Source: Chryseobacterium joostei
Lineage (GTDB): Bacteria; Bacteroidota; Bacteroidia; Flavobacteriales; Weeksellaceae
Length of the DNA stretch: 64,000 nt
Reading direction: 5' to 3'
Assembly (NCBI RefSeq): GCF_003815775.1
Contig: NZ_CP033926.1
Location: 2,542,001 to 2,606,000 of the forward strand
The notes under the pieces were generated by a model. The model worked only from the letters and a program-made list of their open reading frames with translations, did not search any database and was not told where the DNA came from. A program made the translations under genes and the position numbers. This document shows, one piece after another, positions 37,673 through 47,435 of the stretch. How positions within the stretch are numbered: the first letter of the stretch is position 1; the number at the start of each line of letters is the position of its first letter.

Positions 37673-40069
37673 TTAGTTAACATCAGGACAAGTTTGTGTA
37701 TTAAAACATTTCCATCCGGAAGGAGTACCATCTGTATTTATCTGAAGACAGTCAACCGTTGTATTGTAGACCATCATTCCCTCTACCAGGTTAGCCGCAG
37801 GAATCAGAACAATCTGAGGTGTAGTAAGCCTATTCAAAACAAATCCTTTAGTTTTAGCTTCCAGCGCCATCCATCCTCCTTTTCTTACCATAGGCCAATT
37901 GGCTCCATCTGCCCCTGCTCTGTTCAGAGCTGTAATTCCTTGGTTTGTATTCAGGATCGTTCCGGAAGTTACTGAAGGTTTATAGCAAAGGCAAGCATTA
38001 ACTGCTGCATTTTGGGAAGATCCAAGCCCTTGTCCCTGGTCTCCACCGATATCAGCAGCTCCACCATTATTAACTAAAGCAGGAACTCCCTGAGCATCTA
38101 TAGCTCCAGGTATTGATCCATTTGCATTAATCTGCTGCAACTTCACATTTTCATCTCCCTCAAGAGAATCAAAGCATCCATCATTATCAGAGTCCAAATC
38201 CAGATGATTAAATACTCCATCTCCATCCGTATCACAAGTAAATGCCAAGACTGAGATATTATCCAAAGACCAGTCGTCTAGTCCATTGGTAGATCTGAAG
38301 GTGAGTGCAGCAGTATCCGGAATAGGAGCATTAGGAATATTCAATGTAAATGTTTGTGTAGTAAATCCTGTTTGATTAGCCGTTGTAAAAGGCACAAAGC
38401 TAGAGGTAGCTCCATTACTCAGTGCAATGGTAACATTATTCACGGTAGTACTTCTCGTTGTGCCGTTACTAATTGTTGCATAAAGAGTACCATTTAACAA
38501 TATCTGTAAACTTGCTGTAGATCCTGAAGCGTTACTTCCATCCTGCGCCCCTAAAGTAAGCGTAAGAGGAATAAAATTATTGGTATTCGTTAAGTTATTT
38601 AACGTCTGAGAAGCGTCTTTATTGGCAACGTTATCTGTAGTAATACTAATATCTGTTCCACTTGCCACCCATTCTGGAGCCAATGTCCATCCATTAGCAT
38701 TTCCCGTAAATGTCCCGTTTGTTACAATATTATTTCCCGGGCATTCAACATTATCAAGAATACCATCATTATCATCATCCAAATCGGAAGAGTTCCCTAT
38801 TCCATCTCCATCTGTATCTGCCGTGGTTACTCTTACACTAGCTGTATTATCTGTAGTATCAGGATCATTTAAATCTCCGGTAATGGTTGCTGTATTCAAA
38901 TAACTTCCAGGCGCACTCACTGTAGCTGTTACTGTAAGAGTAGAATTTGCTCCTGAGGCAAGATTCCCAATTGTCCAAAGTCCTGTAGAGCTATTATATG
39001 TACCTACAGACGGTGTAGCACTCACAAATGTTAATCCTGCAGGAAGCAGATCATTAACCAGTACTCCTGTATTATTAGAAGCTCCATTATTAGTAGCAGT
39101 TACCGTAAACACAACATTATTACCTGTCGCCGGTGATGCATTATTTACAGTTTTCGTCACTTTTAAGTTAGATTCCTGCACCGTAAATGCAAGCATATAT
39201 CCATCTCCTGCGGTATTGGTTGTCCCATGCCAGTTCGTCCCGGTATTGGCTGTTCCACCACGGGTATACACTCTCAATGTAAGCGTTGTAATTCCTGTTC
39301 CAGCAACAAGCACTGTACCTCTTGAAACATTGGCAACTGCACCATCCGGAGTTGTTGCAGAGTTCAGGATCTGGGTTGAAGTAACATTTAGAAGCGCTGA
39401 TCCGGAAATTTTAGAAAAGGTTACGGGTACATTAGAGGATAAATAATCAAACTCTGCAGAATAGTTTTGTCCATTAGACGTTCCTCCTAATGCATTAACC
39501 TGTAAATATGGGTTATTGACAGGTCTGCTGAAAGTAATAGTCATATCCGCCATCTGCCACCTTTGATTTGTTGCTCTGGTGGCTGCACTTAATGGCTGGA
39601 CATTCGTAAAAAGATTAATCGCTCTGTTAACAGTAATGTCAATCCCATTCCCTACCGATGCACCGCTGCTCGTAAAAGGAGTGCTGACAGTTGTATTTCC
39701 AAAAGAATTCATTAATGTTAAAACAGGTTCCCCTGGATATCCCATAAGAACAGCCCCATTATACCCTGCAAAGTTTGCCTGTGTATATTGCTGGTTACTC
39801 AGGGTGAAGGTAACATTTAATGGGGTAGGATTTGCATAGGTAGCAAAAGTATTCCCTGTAGGGTTATTGGTATTGTTCCTAAGCCTAATAGTAGTAGTTC
39901 CTACTGAATTGGTAACATTCGCCGTAGGATTTCCATCCCCGTCAGTCATTTCCAAAGAAGCATTTTGTGCATTCAAATGGAAGATTGAAAAAAGTCCTAT
40001 TAAAAAGACTAGTTTCCTATGAATCGAAAATTTTCGATTCCCAGATAAGACAAAATAGTTTAAATTCAT
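37673..40069 (-). CDS. Large secreted surface protein with DUF11 and TSP3 modules
   Basis: 798 aa from ATG 40069. The signal peptide has a long charged N region and ends '...FSIFHLNAQ'. Order: beta-rich N-terminal domain (to about 290), a DUF11 repeat ('KVTKTVNNASPATGNNVVFTVTATNNGAS'), a calcium-binding thrombospondin type 3 stretch ('DTDGDGIGNSSDLDDDNDGILDNVE'), a carbohydrate-binding-like domain, a second TSP3 ('DTDGDGVFNHLDLDSDNDG'), and a C-terminal 'GMMVYNTTVDCLQ' box. No type A T9SS tail is evident. Likely an adhesin or surface-layer component. Confidence 0.85.
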   Translation of the reverse strand: MNLNYFVLSGNRKFSIHRKLVFLIGLFSIFHLNAQNASLEMTDGDGNPTANVTNSVGTTTIRLRNNTNNPTGNTFATYANPTPLNVTFTLSNQQYTQANFAGYNGAVLMGYPGEPVLTLMNSFGNTTVSTPFTSSGASVGNGIDITVNRAINLFTNVQPLSAATRATNQRWQMADMTITFSRPVNNPYLQVNALGGTSNGQNYSAEFDYLSSNVPVTFSKISGSALLNVTSTQILNSATTPDGAVANVSRGTVLVAGTGITTLTLRVYTRGGTANTGTNWHGTTNTAGDGYMLAFTVQESNLKVTKTVNNASPATGNNVVFTVTATNNGASNNTGVLVNDLLPAGLTFVSATPSVGTYNSSTGLWTIGNLASGANSTLTVTATVSAPGSYLNTATITGDLNDPDTTDNTASVRVTTADTDGDGIGNSSDLDDDNDGILDNVECPGNNIVTNGTFTGNANGWTLAPEWVASGTDISITTDNVANKDASQTLNNLTNTNNFIPLTLTLGAQDGSNASGSTASLQILLNGTLYATISNGTTRSTTVNNVTIALSNGATSSFVPFTTANQTGFTTQTFTLNIPNAPIPDTAALTFRSTNGLDDWSLDNISVLAFTCDTDGDGVFNHLDLDSDNDGCFDSLEGDENVKLQQINANGSIPGAIDAQGVPALVNNGGAADIGGDQGQGLGSSQNAAVNACLCYKPSVTSGTILNTNQGITALNRAGADGANWPMVRKGGWMALEAKTKGFVLNRLTTPQIVLIPAANLVEGMMVYNTTVDCLQINTDGTPSGWKCFNTQTCPDVN

Positions 40070-40123
40070 ATTTTTTACATCAAGATTTAATATTAAAATT
40101 AACGATTTGTATTGTTTTTTTTG

Positions 40124-40131
40124 CAAAAATA
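40124..40131 (-). promoter_or_regulatory. -7 box of the 798-aa surface protein gene
   Basis: Minus-strand TATTTTTG; leader about 50 nt to the ATG at 40069. Confidence 0.5.
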
Positions 40132-40197
40132 TTAATATATAATGATTAGTTCCTGAAAAATATCAGAATATATTTTAAAAATCAATGATCTATCAAA

Positions 40198-40227
40198 TAA
40201 AAGGCTGCTCAAAATGAGCAGCCTTTT
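40198..40227 (-). terminator. Terminator after the 865-aa T9SS protein
   Basis: AAAAGGCTGCTCA-AAA-TGAGCAGCCTTTT, about 25 bp after the stop at 40254; splits the surface genes into two transcription units. Confidence 0.85.
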
Positions 40228-40253
40228 ATTTATCAATCAGATAATTACGTTAA

Positions 40254-42851
40254 TTATTTCACAATTACCTTATAGGATTTTACACCAGACTTCGTTTCTA
40301 TCTTAATAATATAAATTCCCGCAGGCAATGAAGAGGTATTAATTCCTGTACGCGCTGTAAATTTATCAGACTTCACCACTTGACCATGAGCCGAAAACAA
40401 TGTATAAACACCTTCTTCAGCTGTAATCATAAGATTTTCACCTGATTTTACCGGGTTTGGATATATCTTAGCATCATTTGCTGCTTCAGTTATTTCTGAG
40501 CTTTTTGTAATTTTCTCGGAATTCATTGATGCATTTTTCAGTAATGAGGCATAAGGAGAAAGCGGAGAATTAGGCGATCCTCTCTTCACAAGATCTGTAT
40601 CTATAACAGCCTGAATACCATCTCTATCATTATCATCAATAGTAGATATAAATCCACCTCCTGTTGTGTCCAGATTACCTTTTCCGATTTGGTACAGGTC
40701 AAGATCTGAACCATTGGAAGTAAGATCAAGGAAATCAGGCTGGCTGTCGCCGTCTGTATTTTTAAGAGGATATATCAAAGTACCGGAATCCGGATAAGTT
40801 TCCAATACATCAGCTAAACCATTGTTTCCTACCGCCACGCCGGCATCAATGACACCATTACGATCTGCATCAATCTGATTGATTACTGAAGTAGGAATTC
40901 CTGATTCGAATAGATCCAGAATTCCGTCATTATCAGAATCAAGATCACGATAGTTTGGAATTGCATCTCCAAGTATAGGGGTAACTAAAATATCTCCTTC
41001 CATATCATCATCTTCAAATTTTCCGTTTTTATCAAAATCTTCCATTGAATCCGGAATACCATCATTGTCAGAATCAAAATCACAAGCATCCACAATACCA
41101 TCCCCGTCTGTATCTAATGTTGGCGACTTATCGTTAACCGCTGTACATCCTTCTGCACAATCCGGAATACCATTTCCGTTATTATCAATACTGTCATCTC
41201 CATCAGGACAACGATCGAAGCAGTTTGGCGTTCCATCGTTATCATCATCTTTACTTGCAAAAGCATTATAGATATAATAGTTCTGAGGAATACGAACCGC
41301 TGTTCCGCTATTGAAGGTAATCTTCATACGGTTAAAAGGTTTTGTGGCTTTTCCGCCTACATAGAACTTATTTGAATTGGTTGTGAAGAAGTTTCCACTG
41401 ATAAGGCTTCCGGAACTCGTAAAGATATCTGTTACGGAATTTCCATTATACAATGTCACAGTGATATTTTCCAGAACACTTACTCCTAGAAGATTTCCTG
41501 CTTTTTCTACTGTAAATCCAGCCATTGTATTCACAGGCAGCATAGAATTACTGCTTACTGTAGCAAATGCTGAGAAAATACTAAAAATAGATGCAGCCGG
41601 AACCGTTGCTGTTGCATAATTGGATGGATTGTTATCAACAATTGCTTCCGGATTTGTCATTTTGGCTAAAATAAGTCCCAAAAACCCCGGACCCGAAGTC
41701 CAGCTTCCTCCTGTTACCAGATTTCCTGGGATAGCAGAACCACTTGTCTGTATTTTATCATCACATTCACAAGACAATGGTTCTTCAAAAGCATAATACA
41801 CTTTAAGCGCTCCTAAGTTGAACCCAACAGTTTGGGTAATTTTCAATCTTACTTCATTGAACGGCTTGGTAGTAGTAAGGGTAACTTTTTGTTTTCCGGA
41901 ACCGTAGCCAAGAACTTTAATATTGATTAATCCTCCACCGTCAGATAATTGTCTTGAATCCTGAAGTTGTCCGAATAAATAAGTTTCAATGGTAATATTT
42001 TTCAAGAACTCAGCACTTAAAAGTTTTCCCTGATCATCTGGCTCTATTACAAATCCCGTTCTATTACCAGCAGGATATATCTGATTTTTATCCAAGACCC
42101 CCACTGAATAGGATCCCAATAATCCGATTGGAAGAACTATTTTCCCAAAAGAGTTTTTATTTCCGTCTCCAATATTTTCTCTATTCTGAACATAAGAAAG
42201 CGGAGCAAGGAAACTGCTGCTTCCTGAAACATTTCCGTCAACACCACTTCCTGCAATAATATCATCACAAATACCATTATTATCAGTTGGTACTTTTGTA
42301 GGATCAAACGCAAACGCATAATACACATTCATTGCACTAAAAACTGAAAGAACGTTTGTTTGATACAATCTTACTTCATCAAATTCTTTAGTAGTTTTTA
42401 AGTGTAAGAATATTCTGTTTTTACTTCCTCCAAATGCCGGCACTGACAAAAGAGTGCTGCTGGTAGTTGTTTCCTGAAGAACTCCATTTCTATAAGTACT
42501 GATTCTTAAAGAGCTTAATAAATCAATCGTAATAAAACTTGTCCCAAGATCTACATTAAACCCGGTGATATATCCTGCCGGGTAAGAAGTATTCTTGTTC
42601 TTCACAGAAATTCCATTACCGCTTACCAGAGATGCAAAGTTTCCCATGCTTACACTGTTATCTAAGCTGGCATCTACTACCGGATTCATACTTCCGTTAT
42701 AGCATGCCAGGCAAATCCCTGAATTGTTCACAGGTTTTGCTTCTACTCCCATCCCTCGGATAGGCTCATAACCTTGTTGAGCAAATACCACTGCAGACAT
42801 TACTAATGTCATGAGCATTGCGGCTAACTTCTCGAATAATTTTTTGGTCAT
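40254..42851 (-). CDS. Large surface protein with TSP3 repeats and T9SS type A tail
   Basis: 865 aa. Signal peptide 1-25 ('MSAVVFAQQ'). Three homologous beta-rich repeats (about 40-185, 200-355 and 370-530) share 'FNEVRLYQT/FNEVRLKIT/FNRMKITFN' and 'YYAFAF/YYAFEE/YNAFAS'. Then comes a calcium-binding TSP3 region ('DDDNDGTPNCFDRCPDGDDS', 'DTDGDGIVDACDFDSDNDGIPD'), and from about 790 the T9SS type A tail 'AKIYPNPVKSGENLMIT ... SYKVIVK'. Probably a surface-displayed adhesin. Follows the YadA-like protein by 37 bp. Confidence 0.88.
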   Translation of the reverse strand: MTKKLFEKLAAMLMTLVMSAVVFAQQGYEPIRGMGVEAKPVNNSGICLACYNGSMNPVVDASLDNSVSMGNFASLVSGNGISVKNKNTSYPAGYITGFNVDLGTSFITIDLLSSLRISTYRNGVLQETTTSSTLLSVPAFGGSKNRIFLHLKTTKEFDEVRLYQTNVLSVFSAMNVYYAFAFDPTKVPTDNNGICDDIIAGSGVDGNVSGSSSFLAPLSYVQNRENIGDGNKNSFGKIVLPIGLLGSYSVGVLDKNQIYPAGNRTGFVIEPDDQGKLLSAEFLKNITIETYLFGQLQDSRQLSDGGGLINIKVLGYGSGKQKVTLTTTKPFNEVRLKITQTVGFNLGALKVYYAFEEPLSCECDDKIQTSGSAIPGNLVTGGSWTSGPGFLGLILAKMTNPEAIVDNNPSNYATATVPAASIFSIFSAFATVSSNSMLPVNTMAGFTVEKAGNLLGVSVLENITVTLYNGNSVTDIFTSSGSLISGNFFTTNSNKFYVGGKATKPFNRMKITFNSGTAVRIPQNYYIYNAFASKDDDNDGTPNCFDRCPDGDDSIDNNGNGIPDCAEGCTAVNDKSPTLDTDGDGIVDACDFDSDNDGIPDSMEDFDKNGKFEDDDMEGDILVTPILGDAIPNYRDLDSDNDGILDLFESGIPTSVINQIDADRNGVIDAGVAVGNNGLADVLETYPDSGTLIYPLKNTDGDSQPDFLDLTSNGSDLDLYQIGKGNLDTTGGGFISTIDDNDRDGIQAVIDTDLVKRGSPNSPLSPYASLLKNASMNSEKITKSSEITEAANDAKIYPNPVKSGENLMITAEEGVYTLFSAHGQVVKSDKFTARTGINTSSLPAGIYIIKIETKSGVKSYKVIVK

Positions 42852-42888
42852 TTTTTTATTTTTAAGGTTTGTGTTTATTTTTTATTTA

Positions 42889-44016
42889 CTAGAAGGCTTT
42901 CCATATTGTTCCATTGCATCCTTCATGCACTTTAGCTGTAGCATTGTACCGGATTGCCCCCTCTTCCTTGCTTGTACATGTATTATTGGATGGTGCAATT
43001 CCTTTCATTTGAATAGCGGCTCCTGATGCTGTATCAGCAGTAGGCACCATATTAATCCCTACAACGGCATCTGTTCCGTTTCCTATATTGAAAAAGGCAT
43101 GGGCTTTATTAGCATATACAGACTGTCCTGCTAAGGCTTTACCTGTAAATCCTATTGCTATTGCCTGTCCTCCTGAAACATCATTTGCAGAACCTATGGC
43201 AACGGTATTGGTTACCGCTGTATTTCCAGCTCCCACAATAATACCTCCGTTATTAGTATTACTATTTCCCAGGGTCAGCCCTGTAATTCCTGTTATTGTA
43301 TTTAGATTTCCAAAGACTAAATTATTGGCCCCCGATGCATTGTTGGAATTCCCAATAACCTTAGCTCCATTATTTGCTGTATTTCCTAATCCGATTGCAA
43401 CTGCCGGAAAATTTCCTTGTGCAGAAACCGTATTATCTTTTCCTAATGCCACATTGGAAGAAGTACTATTTGTCAAAGTATTATTCGATCCCCATGTGAA
43501 AGATGCAAAAGTTCCTGTGGTGCTATTAGAATTTCCTCCACGTAGGGTTCCGTTCACATCTAAAATTCCTTTTACATTTTTCTGGGTTGCTAATACCAGA
43601 TTCTGTCCATCACTTGTCCCTAAATAGTTTCCGGTGGAAATATCTGTTCCCAAAACTGCAGTAGTAGCTACAGTTCCTGCATTTCCTGTTGTTCGCCAGT
43701 CAGAACCTAAATTGCTCCATTTTGTCCCATCAAAATAATAATAACCGGGAACTACAACATCAACCGTTTGTCCGGTAGGATCTGCTTCTGCTGTAGTAAC
43801 ATACACTATTGCACCTGTTTGGGCTGTTGTATAGTTTTTAGCTTTTAATTGTACTCCTGTAAGTCTTGGTGCGATAACACCATCCAGTTTATTACTATCT
43901 GATGGGAAACCCACCACATCAAGAGAGGCCTGCGGCATTGGTGTATTAATCCCAACCTGTGCATATGTTGAGAGACTTATGGATAAGAATGCGAGTGTGA
44001 ATAATTTGCTTTTCAT
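42889..44016 (-). CDS. Secreted protein with YadA-head-like repeats, 375 aa
   Basis: Signal peptide 'MKSKLFTLAFLSISLSTYAQ', then 'VGINTPMPQASLDVVG', the opening of a flavobacterial surface family. The middle (about 150-310) consists of short N/G-rich repeats such as 'NVALGKDNTVSAQGNFPAVAIGLGNTANNG' and 'NTVAIGSANDVSGGQAIAIG', resembling the left-handed beta-roll of trimeric autotransporter heads. The C terminus 'EGAIRYNATAKVHEGCNGTIWKAF' has two Cys in or near the shared end box. No membrane anchor. Likely a fibre-like adhesin. Confidence 0.8.
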   Translation of the reverse strand: MKSKLFTLAFLSISLSTYAQVGINTPMPQASLDVVGFPSDSNKLDGVIAPRLTGVQLKAKNYTTAQTGAIVYVTTAEADPTGQTVDVVVPGYYYFDGTKWSNLGSDWRTTGNAGTVATTAVLGTDISTGNYLGTSDGQNLVLATQKNVKGILDVNGTLRGGNSNSTTGTFASFTWGSNNTLTNSTSSNVALGKDNTVSAQGNFPAVAIGLGNTANNGAKVIGNSNNASGANNLVFGNLNTITGITGLTLGNSNTNNGGIIVGAGNTAVTNTVAIGSANDVSGGQAIAIGFTGKALAGQSVYANKAHAFFNIGNGTDAVVGINMVPTADTASGAAIQMKGIAPSNNTCTSKEEGAIRYNATAKVHEGCNGTIWKAF

Positions 44017-44147
44017 TGTAATTAAAATTTGTTGTTTTTTTTGTGTTTATTTATATTTTAAGGACAGATTTCTACCTTTCTCATTTAAAACTGTAAATGA
44101 AAACGTTTATAAATTAGCCAAAGAATTGTAAAAAATGGAATGTATAA

Positions 44148-44660
44148 CTATGTAAGGGAACTTAGCTTATCCGGAATTTTGATGATGCATTTAAAACCAT
44201 CCATCACTCTGAAAGAATCAATATTAGACTTCTTGACCTTTTCAAATATTATTTTAGCATTCTGATAACCACCGGAATATAGCTCTCTCCACTTGTAATG
44301 TATAGAAAGAAAATCCATATTCTTCGCAAAGAATAGAAAGAAATCTTTGTCATTAAAGATAGGATGGCTATTTTTTGAAATATTGTTATGAAATAAGGTA
44401 TACTGGCATTTATTCTCAGCTTTATTATAATGAAAAAATCTGCCATTCATATTATTCTGAGCCTTTATATTCCCGATCAGTTGATCTGAAAAGGCAATTG
44501 TTGATTGTATATATAAACCAGCATTATTTCCATCTGTATAATGCAGCAGTTCAAACTTACTGATTGTAACAGATATAAACCTAGCGTTTAGTTTTCCTAC
44601 GGCCGAAATGAGCAATAAAAATGCTATTTGACTATAGGAAAGAAAATAATTTCTATCCAA
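44148..44660 (-). CDS. Hypothetical protein with N-terminal hydrophobic segment, TTG start
   Basis: 170 aa, family not recognised. The only upstream start is a TTG at 44660 giving 'MDRNYFLSYSQIAFLLLISAVGKLNA', a plausible signal or anchor sequence. The rest is basic and aromatic-rich and ends 'SFRVMDGFKCIIKIPDKLSSLT'. A good -7 box TATATTTG at 44682-44689 places the TTG about 17 nt into the transcript, which supports a real gene. No T9SS or VGINT motif, unlike its neighbours. Confidence 0.5.
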   Translation of the reverse strand: MDRNYFLSYSQIAFLLLISAVGKLNARFISVTISKFELLHYTDGNNAGLYIQSTIAFSDQLIGNIKAQNNMNGRFFHYNKAENKCQYTLFHNNISKNSHPIFNDKDFFLFFAKNMDFLSIHYKWRELYSGGYQNAKIIFEKVKKSNIDSFRVMDGFKCIIKIPDKLSSLT

Positions 44661-44681
44661 TTATGTGTGTTTTCTCTAATG

Positions 44682-44689
44682 CAAATATA
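44682..44689 (-). promoter_or_regulatory. -7 box of the 170-aa hypothetical gene
   Basis: Minus-strand TATATTTG, 21 bases before the TTG at 44660. Confidence 0.5.
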
Positions 44690-44883
44690 ATAATTTTTCA
44701 ATAAAAACAACATTTTGATAAATAAAATACACCAAAAACATTAAACACATGTATTATATTCAAATTTAAATCATCATTATTGATAAATAAATAAAGATAA
44801 TTAAATATTATACAATACAAAGCAATAATATTCTAATACATATGTAAATTAAATGCCTGGTTTTTAAGAGATAACAACAAAAA

Positions 44884-44907
44884 AAGCCCGGGCATTTGCC
44901 CGGGCTT
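44884..44907 (-). terminator. Strong terminator after rplL
   Basis: AAGCCCGGGC-ATTT-GCCCGGGCTT, GC-rich 10-bp stem 26 bp after the rplL stop, with T-rich sequence following. It separates the ribosomal-protein operon from everything up to rpoB. Confidence 0.9.
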
Positions 44908-44932
44908 CTTATATTTATAATAAAATTGAAAA

Positions 44933-45298
44933 TTATTTCAATTCTACTTCAGCACCAGCTTCTTCTAATTGCTTCTTAAGAGCTTCAGCTTCGTCTTTAG
45001 AAACTCCTTGCTTAATTGCAGCTGGAGCACCATCTACGATATCTTTAGCTTCTTTAAGACCAGCACCTGTTAAATCTTTTACTAATTTAACGATAGCTAA
45101 TTTAGAAGCACCTGCAGACTTAAGAATTACATCGAATTCAGTCTTTTCTTCAGCAGCTTCTCCACCACCTGCAGCAACAACTACAGCAGCAGCAGCTGGC
45201 TCAATTCCGTACTCATCCTTAAGGATAGTAGCTAATTCGTTTACGTCTTTTACAGTTAGGTTTACTAGCGTTTCAGCTAAATTTTTTAAATCTGACAT
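44933..45298 (-). CDS. rplL: 50S ribosomal protein L7/L12
   Basis: 121 aa stalk protein. N-terminal dimerisation helix, Ala/Glu hinge ('[25 protein letters not shown]'), and the conserved factor-binding C-terminal domain '[27 protein letters not shown]'. Binds L10 and recruits translation GTPases. Last gene of rplK-rplA-rplJ-rplL. Confidence 0.98.
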   Translation of the reverse strand: MSDLKNLAETLVNLTVKDVNELATILKDEYGIEPAAAAVVVAAGGGEAAEEKTEFDVILKSAGASKLAIVKLVKDLTGAGLKEAKDIVDGAPAAIKQGVSKDEAEALKKQLEEAGAEVELK

Positions 45299-45344
45299 TG
45301 TTGTAATGTTTTTGTTGATTATTTATTTAATTTTTTGAGTATAA

Positions 45345-45929
45345 TTATTCAGCACTTGTTTCTTCAGTGCTTTCTGCAGCAGCTTCTGGAGCTTCAGCAG
45401 GAGTTTCTTCTACAGCAGGAGCAGCTTCTTCAGCTTTAGCTTCTACAGTTTCAGATTTGTTTTGAAGAGCAGAAACAACTCTTTGAATTGGAGATTGAAG
45501 TAATCCGATGATTTCTCCGATCATTTCTTCTCTAGACTTGATGTTAGCAAGTGCAGATAAGTTTTCGTCTCCAACGTAGAAAGTTTCTTGAACAAAAGCA
45601 GACTTTAAAGCTGGCTTTTCTTCTTTCTTTCTGAACCCTTGGATTAATTTTGCTGGACCGTTTGCAGTCTCAGAAATCATTAATGCAGAGTTTCCTTTAA
45701 AAGTTTGGAACATTTCAGAGTAATCTACTCCTTCAATTTGTTCCATTGCTTTTTGCAAAAGTGTATTTTTTACAACTTTTACTTTGATATTTTGTTTGAA
45801 AGCCTGTCTTCTGAATTCTGAAGACTTAGCAGCGTTCAATCCGTCTAGATCTGCTACGTATACTACTTTTGCATCCTGAAGCAAGTCTTTGATCTCTTGT
45901 ATTGCTACAACTTTTTGGTCTTTTGTCAT
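45345..45929 (-). CDS. rplJ: 50S ribosomal protein L10
   Basis: 194 aa. 'MTKDQKVVAIQEIKDLLQDAKVVYVADLDGLNAAKSSEFRR' is the L10 N-terminal RNA-binding domain. An acidic, Ala/Glu-rich C-terminal extension of about 30 residues follows the L12-binding helix. Scaffold for L7/L12 on 23S rRNA. No separate promoter in the 17-bp gap after rplA. Confidence 0.98.
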   Translation of the reverse strand: MTKDQKVVAIQEIKDLLQDAKVVYVADLDGLNAAKSSEFRRQAFKQNIKVKVVKNTLLQKAMEQIEGVDYSEMFQTFKGNSALMISETANGPAKLIQGFRKKEEKPALKSAFVQETFYVGDENLSALANIKSREEMIGEIIGLLQSPIQRVVSALQNKSETVEAKAEEAAPAVEETPAEAPEAAAESTEETSAE

Positions 45930-45946
45930 TGTCTTAAGGATTTATA

Positions 45947-46639
45947 TTAGTTAACAGATTTAGTATCAATTGCAATACCAGGGCTCATTGTAGAAGACAA
46001 ATAAATGCTTTTTACATAAGTTCCTTTAGCAGCAGTTGGCTTCATTTTGATCAATGTAGAGATCAATTCCTGCGCGTTTTCTTTGATCTTAGCAGCATCG
46101 AAAGATACTTTACCAATACCAGCGTGGATGATACCATACTTGTCTACTTTGAAATCAATTTTACCTGCTTTCACTTCAGTTACTGCTTTACCAATTTCCA
46201 TTGTTACAGTTCCTGATTTAGGGTTAGGCATTAAACCTCTTGGACCTAATACTCTACCTAATGGACCTAATTTACCCATAACAGCTGGCATCGTAACGAT
46301 AACGTCAACATCAGTCCAACCATCTTTGATTTTTTGTAAATATTCGTCTAGACCTACATAATCAGCACCAGCAGCTTTAGCTTCTGCTTCTTTATCTGGA
46401 GTTACAAGAGCTAATACTTTAACATCTTTACCAGTACCGTGAGGAAGAGATACAACACCTCTTACCATTTGGTTTGCTTTTCTTGGGTCTACACCTAATC
46501 TTACAGCGATATCTACTGAAGCATCAAACTTTGTAGTGTTCACTTCTTTTACAAGAGCTGAACCTTCTTCAAGGTTATAGATTCTTCCTTTTTCTACTTT
46601 GCTTAAAGCTTCCTTTTGCTTTTTTGTTAATTTTGCCAT
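45947..46639 (-). CDS. rplA: 50S ribosomal protein L1
   Basis: 230 aa, normal length. Signature '[16 protein letters not shown]' and '[21 protein letters not shown]'. Binds helices 76-78 of 23S rRNA, and in other bacteria represses its own operon through an rRNA-like leader; a structured leader does precede rplK here. Confidence 0.98.
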   Translation of the reverse strand: MAKLTKKQKEALSKVEKGRIYNLEEGSALVKEVNTTKFDASVDIAVRLGVDPRKANQMVRGVVSLPHGTGKDVKVLALVTPDKEAEAKAAGADYVGLDEYLQKIKDGWTDVDVIVTMPAVMGKLGPLGRVLGPRGLMPNPKSGTVTMEIGKAVTEVKAGKIDFKVDKYGIIHAGIGKVSFDAAKIKENAQELISTLIKMKPTAAKGTYVKSIYLSSTMSPGIAIDTKSVN

Positions 46640-46650
46640 TTCTTTAGGTT

Positions 46651-47097
46651 TTAAGCGTTAAAAGTTGGTTTAGTTCCTGTTACTCTTAATCCCATAGATC
46701 TAGCAGTACCTGCAACCATAGAAACTGCAGAATCGATTGTAAAGCAGTTAAGGTCAGTCATTTTGTCCTCAGCGATTTTCTTCACTTGATCCCAAGATAC
46801 AGAACCTACTTTGTTTCTGTTTGGTTCACCAGAACCACCCTTGATCTTAGCCGCATCCATTAACTGGATTGCTGCAGGAGGAGTTTTAATTACGAATTCA
46901 AAAGATTTGTCCTCGTATACTGTAATTACTACAGGTAAAACTTGTCCTGGCTTATCTTGAGTTCTTCCGTTAAATTGCTTACAAAACTCCATGATGTTCA
47001 CACCTGCAGAACCCAATGCTGGACCTACTGGTGGAGAAGGGTTAGCTGCGCCACCTTTCACCTGAAGCTTTACCATTTTAAAGACTTTCTTAGCCAT
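46651..47097 (-). CDS. rplK: 50S ribosomal protein L11
   Basis: 148 aa. '[40 protein letters not shown]' carries the thiostrepton-site proline-rich N domain; C-terminal RNA-binding domain '[13 protein letters not shown]'. First gene of its operon here, with a dedicated promoter, rather than directly following nusG. Confidence 0.98.
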   Translation of the reverse strand: MAKKVFKMVKLQVKGGAANPSPPVGPALGSAGVNIMEFCKQFNGRTQDKPGQVLPVVITVYEDKSFEFVIKTPPAAIQLMDAAKIKGGSGEPNRNKVGSVSWDQVKKIAEDKMTDLNCFTIDSAVSMVAGTARSMGLRVTGTKPTFNA

Positions 47098-47149
47098 TGT
47101 TTGTTTTTTAAATTTGAATAATTAATGAGTTTGGAAGCATTTATTATTC

Positions 47150-47184
47150 AGTAGGTTATGCACTCACATAACAATAAACCTACT
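47150..47184 (-). promoter_or_regulatory. Structured leader of the rplKAJL operon with two exclusive stems
   Basis: AGTAGGTT (47150-47157) pairs with AACCTACT (47177-47184), an 8-bp stem. GTTATG (47155-47160) pairs with CATAAC (47167-47172), a 6-bp stem that shares bases 47155-47157 with the first. Only one can form at a time. It lies just after the predicted transcription start and before rplK, a position suited to ribosomal-protein feedback. Confidence 0.5.
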
Positions 47185-47194
47185 TTTTGGACTG

Positions 47195-47224
47195 CAAAAG
47201 TATAAAATATTTTTGAAACCACAA
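47195..47224 (-). promoter_or_regulatory. Promoter of rplKAJL
   Basis: Minus-strand TTG at 47224-47222, 19 bp, TACTTTTG at 47202-47195: a full consensus Bacteroidota promoter. The same TTG-N19-TAnTTTTG form is used by rpsU in this window. Confidence 0.7.
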
Positions 47225-47435
47225 ACGGATATTACTGATTTTTAAAAGTTTTACATTTTTTTCTTTGTAAAAATATTTTGCATTCTAAATTTTATCTAAG
47301 GTTTATGTAGGTATTATTGAGAAATTAAATTAACGGCAAGATTTATAGAGTATAAATATTTTGACCAACATTCATATAAAAGAAAAAGAAAGGCAAACAT
47401 ACGCTCCCCCTTCCCAATTGTAATCTTATTTATTT
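47225..47435. other. AT-rich intergenic stretch upstream of rplK
   Basis: No gene seen. The only notable tract is 'CGCTCCCCCTTCCC' near 47402-47415 in otherwise AT-rich sequence. Transcripts of the secreted-protein trio must end somewhere here or continue into rplK; no clear terminator hairpin was found. Confidence 0.4.

Noticed and set aside
43088..43627. 179-aa plus-strand frame over the YadA-like gene
   Set aside because: Antisense reading of the N/G/T-rich repeats; the minus-strand frame has signal peptide and family motifs.
43100..43640. Repeat array resembling CRISPR
   Set aside because: The periodicity comes from short protein repeats inside a coding gene; no identical repeats with unique spacers.
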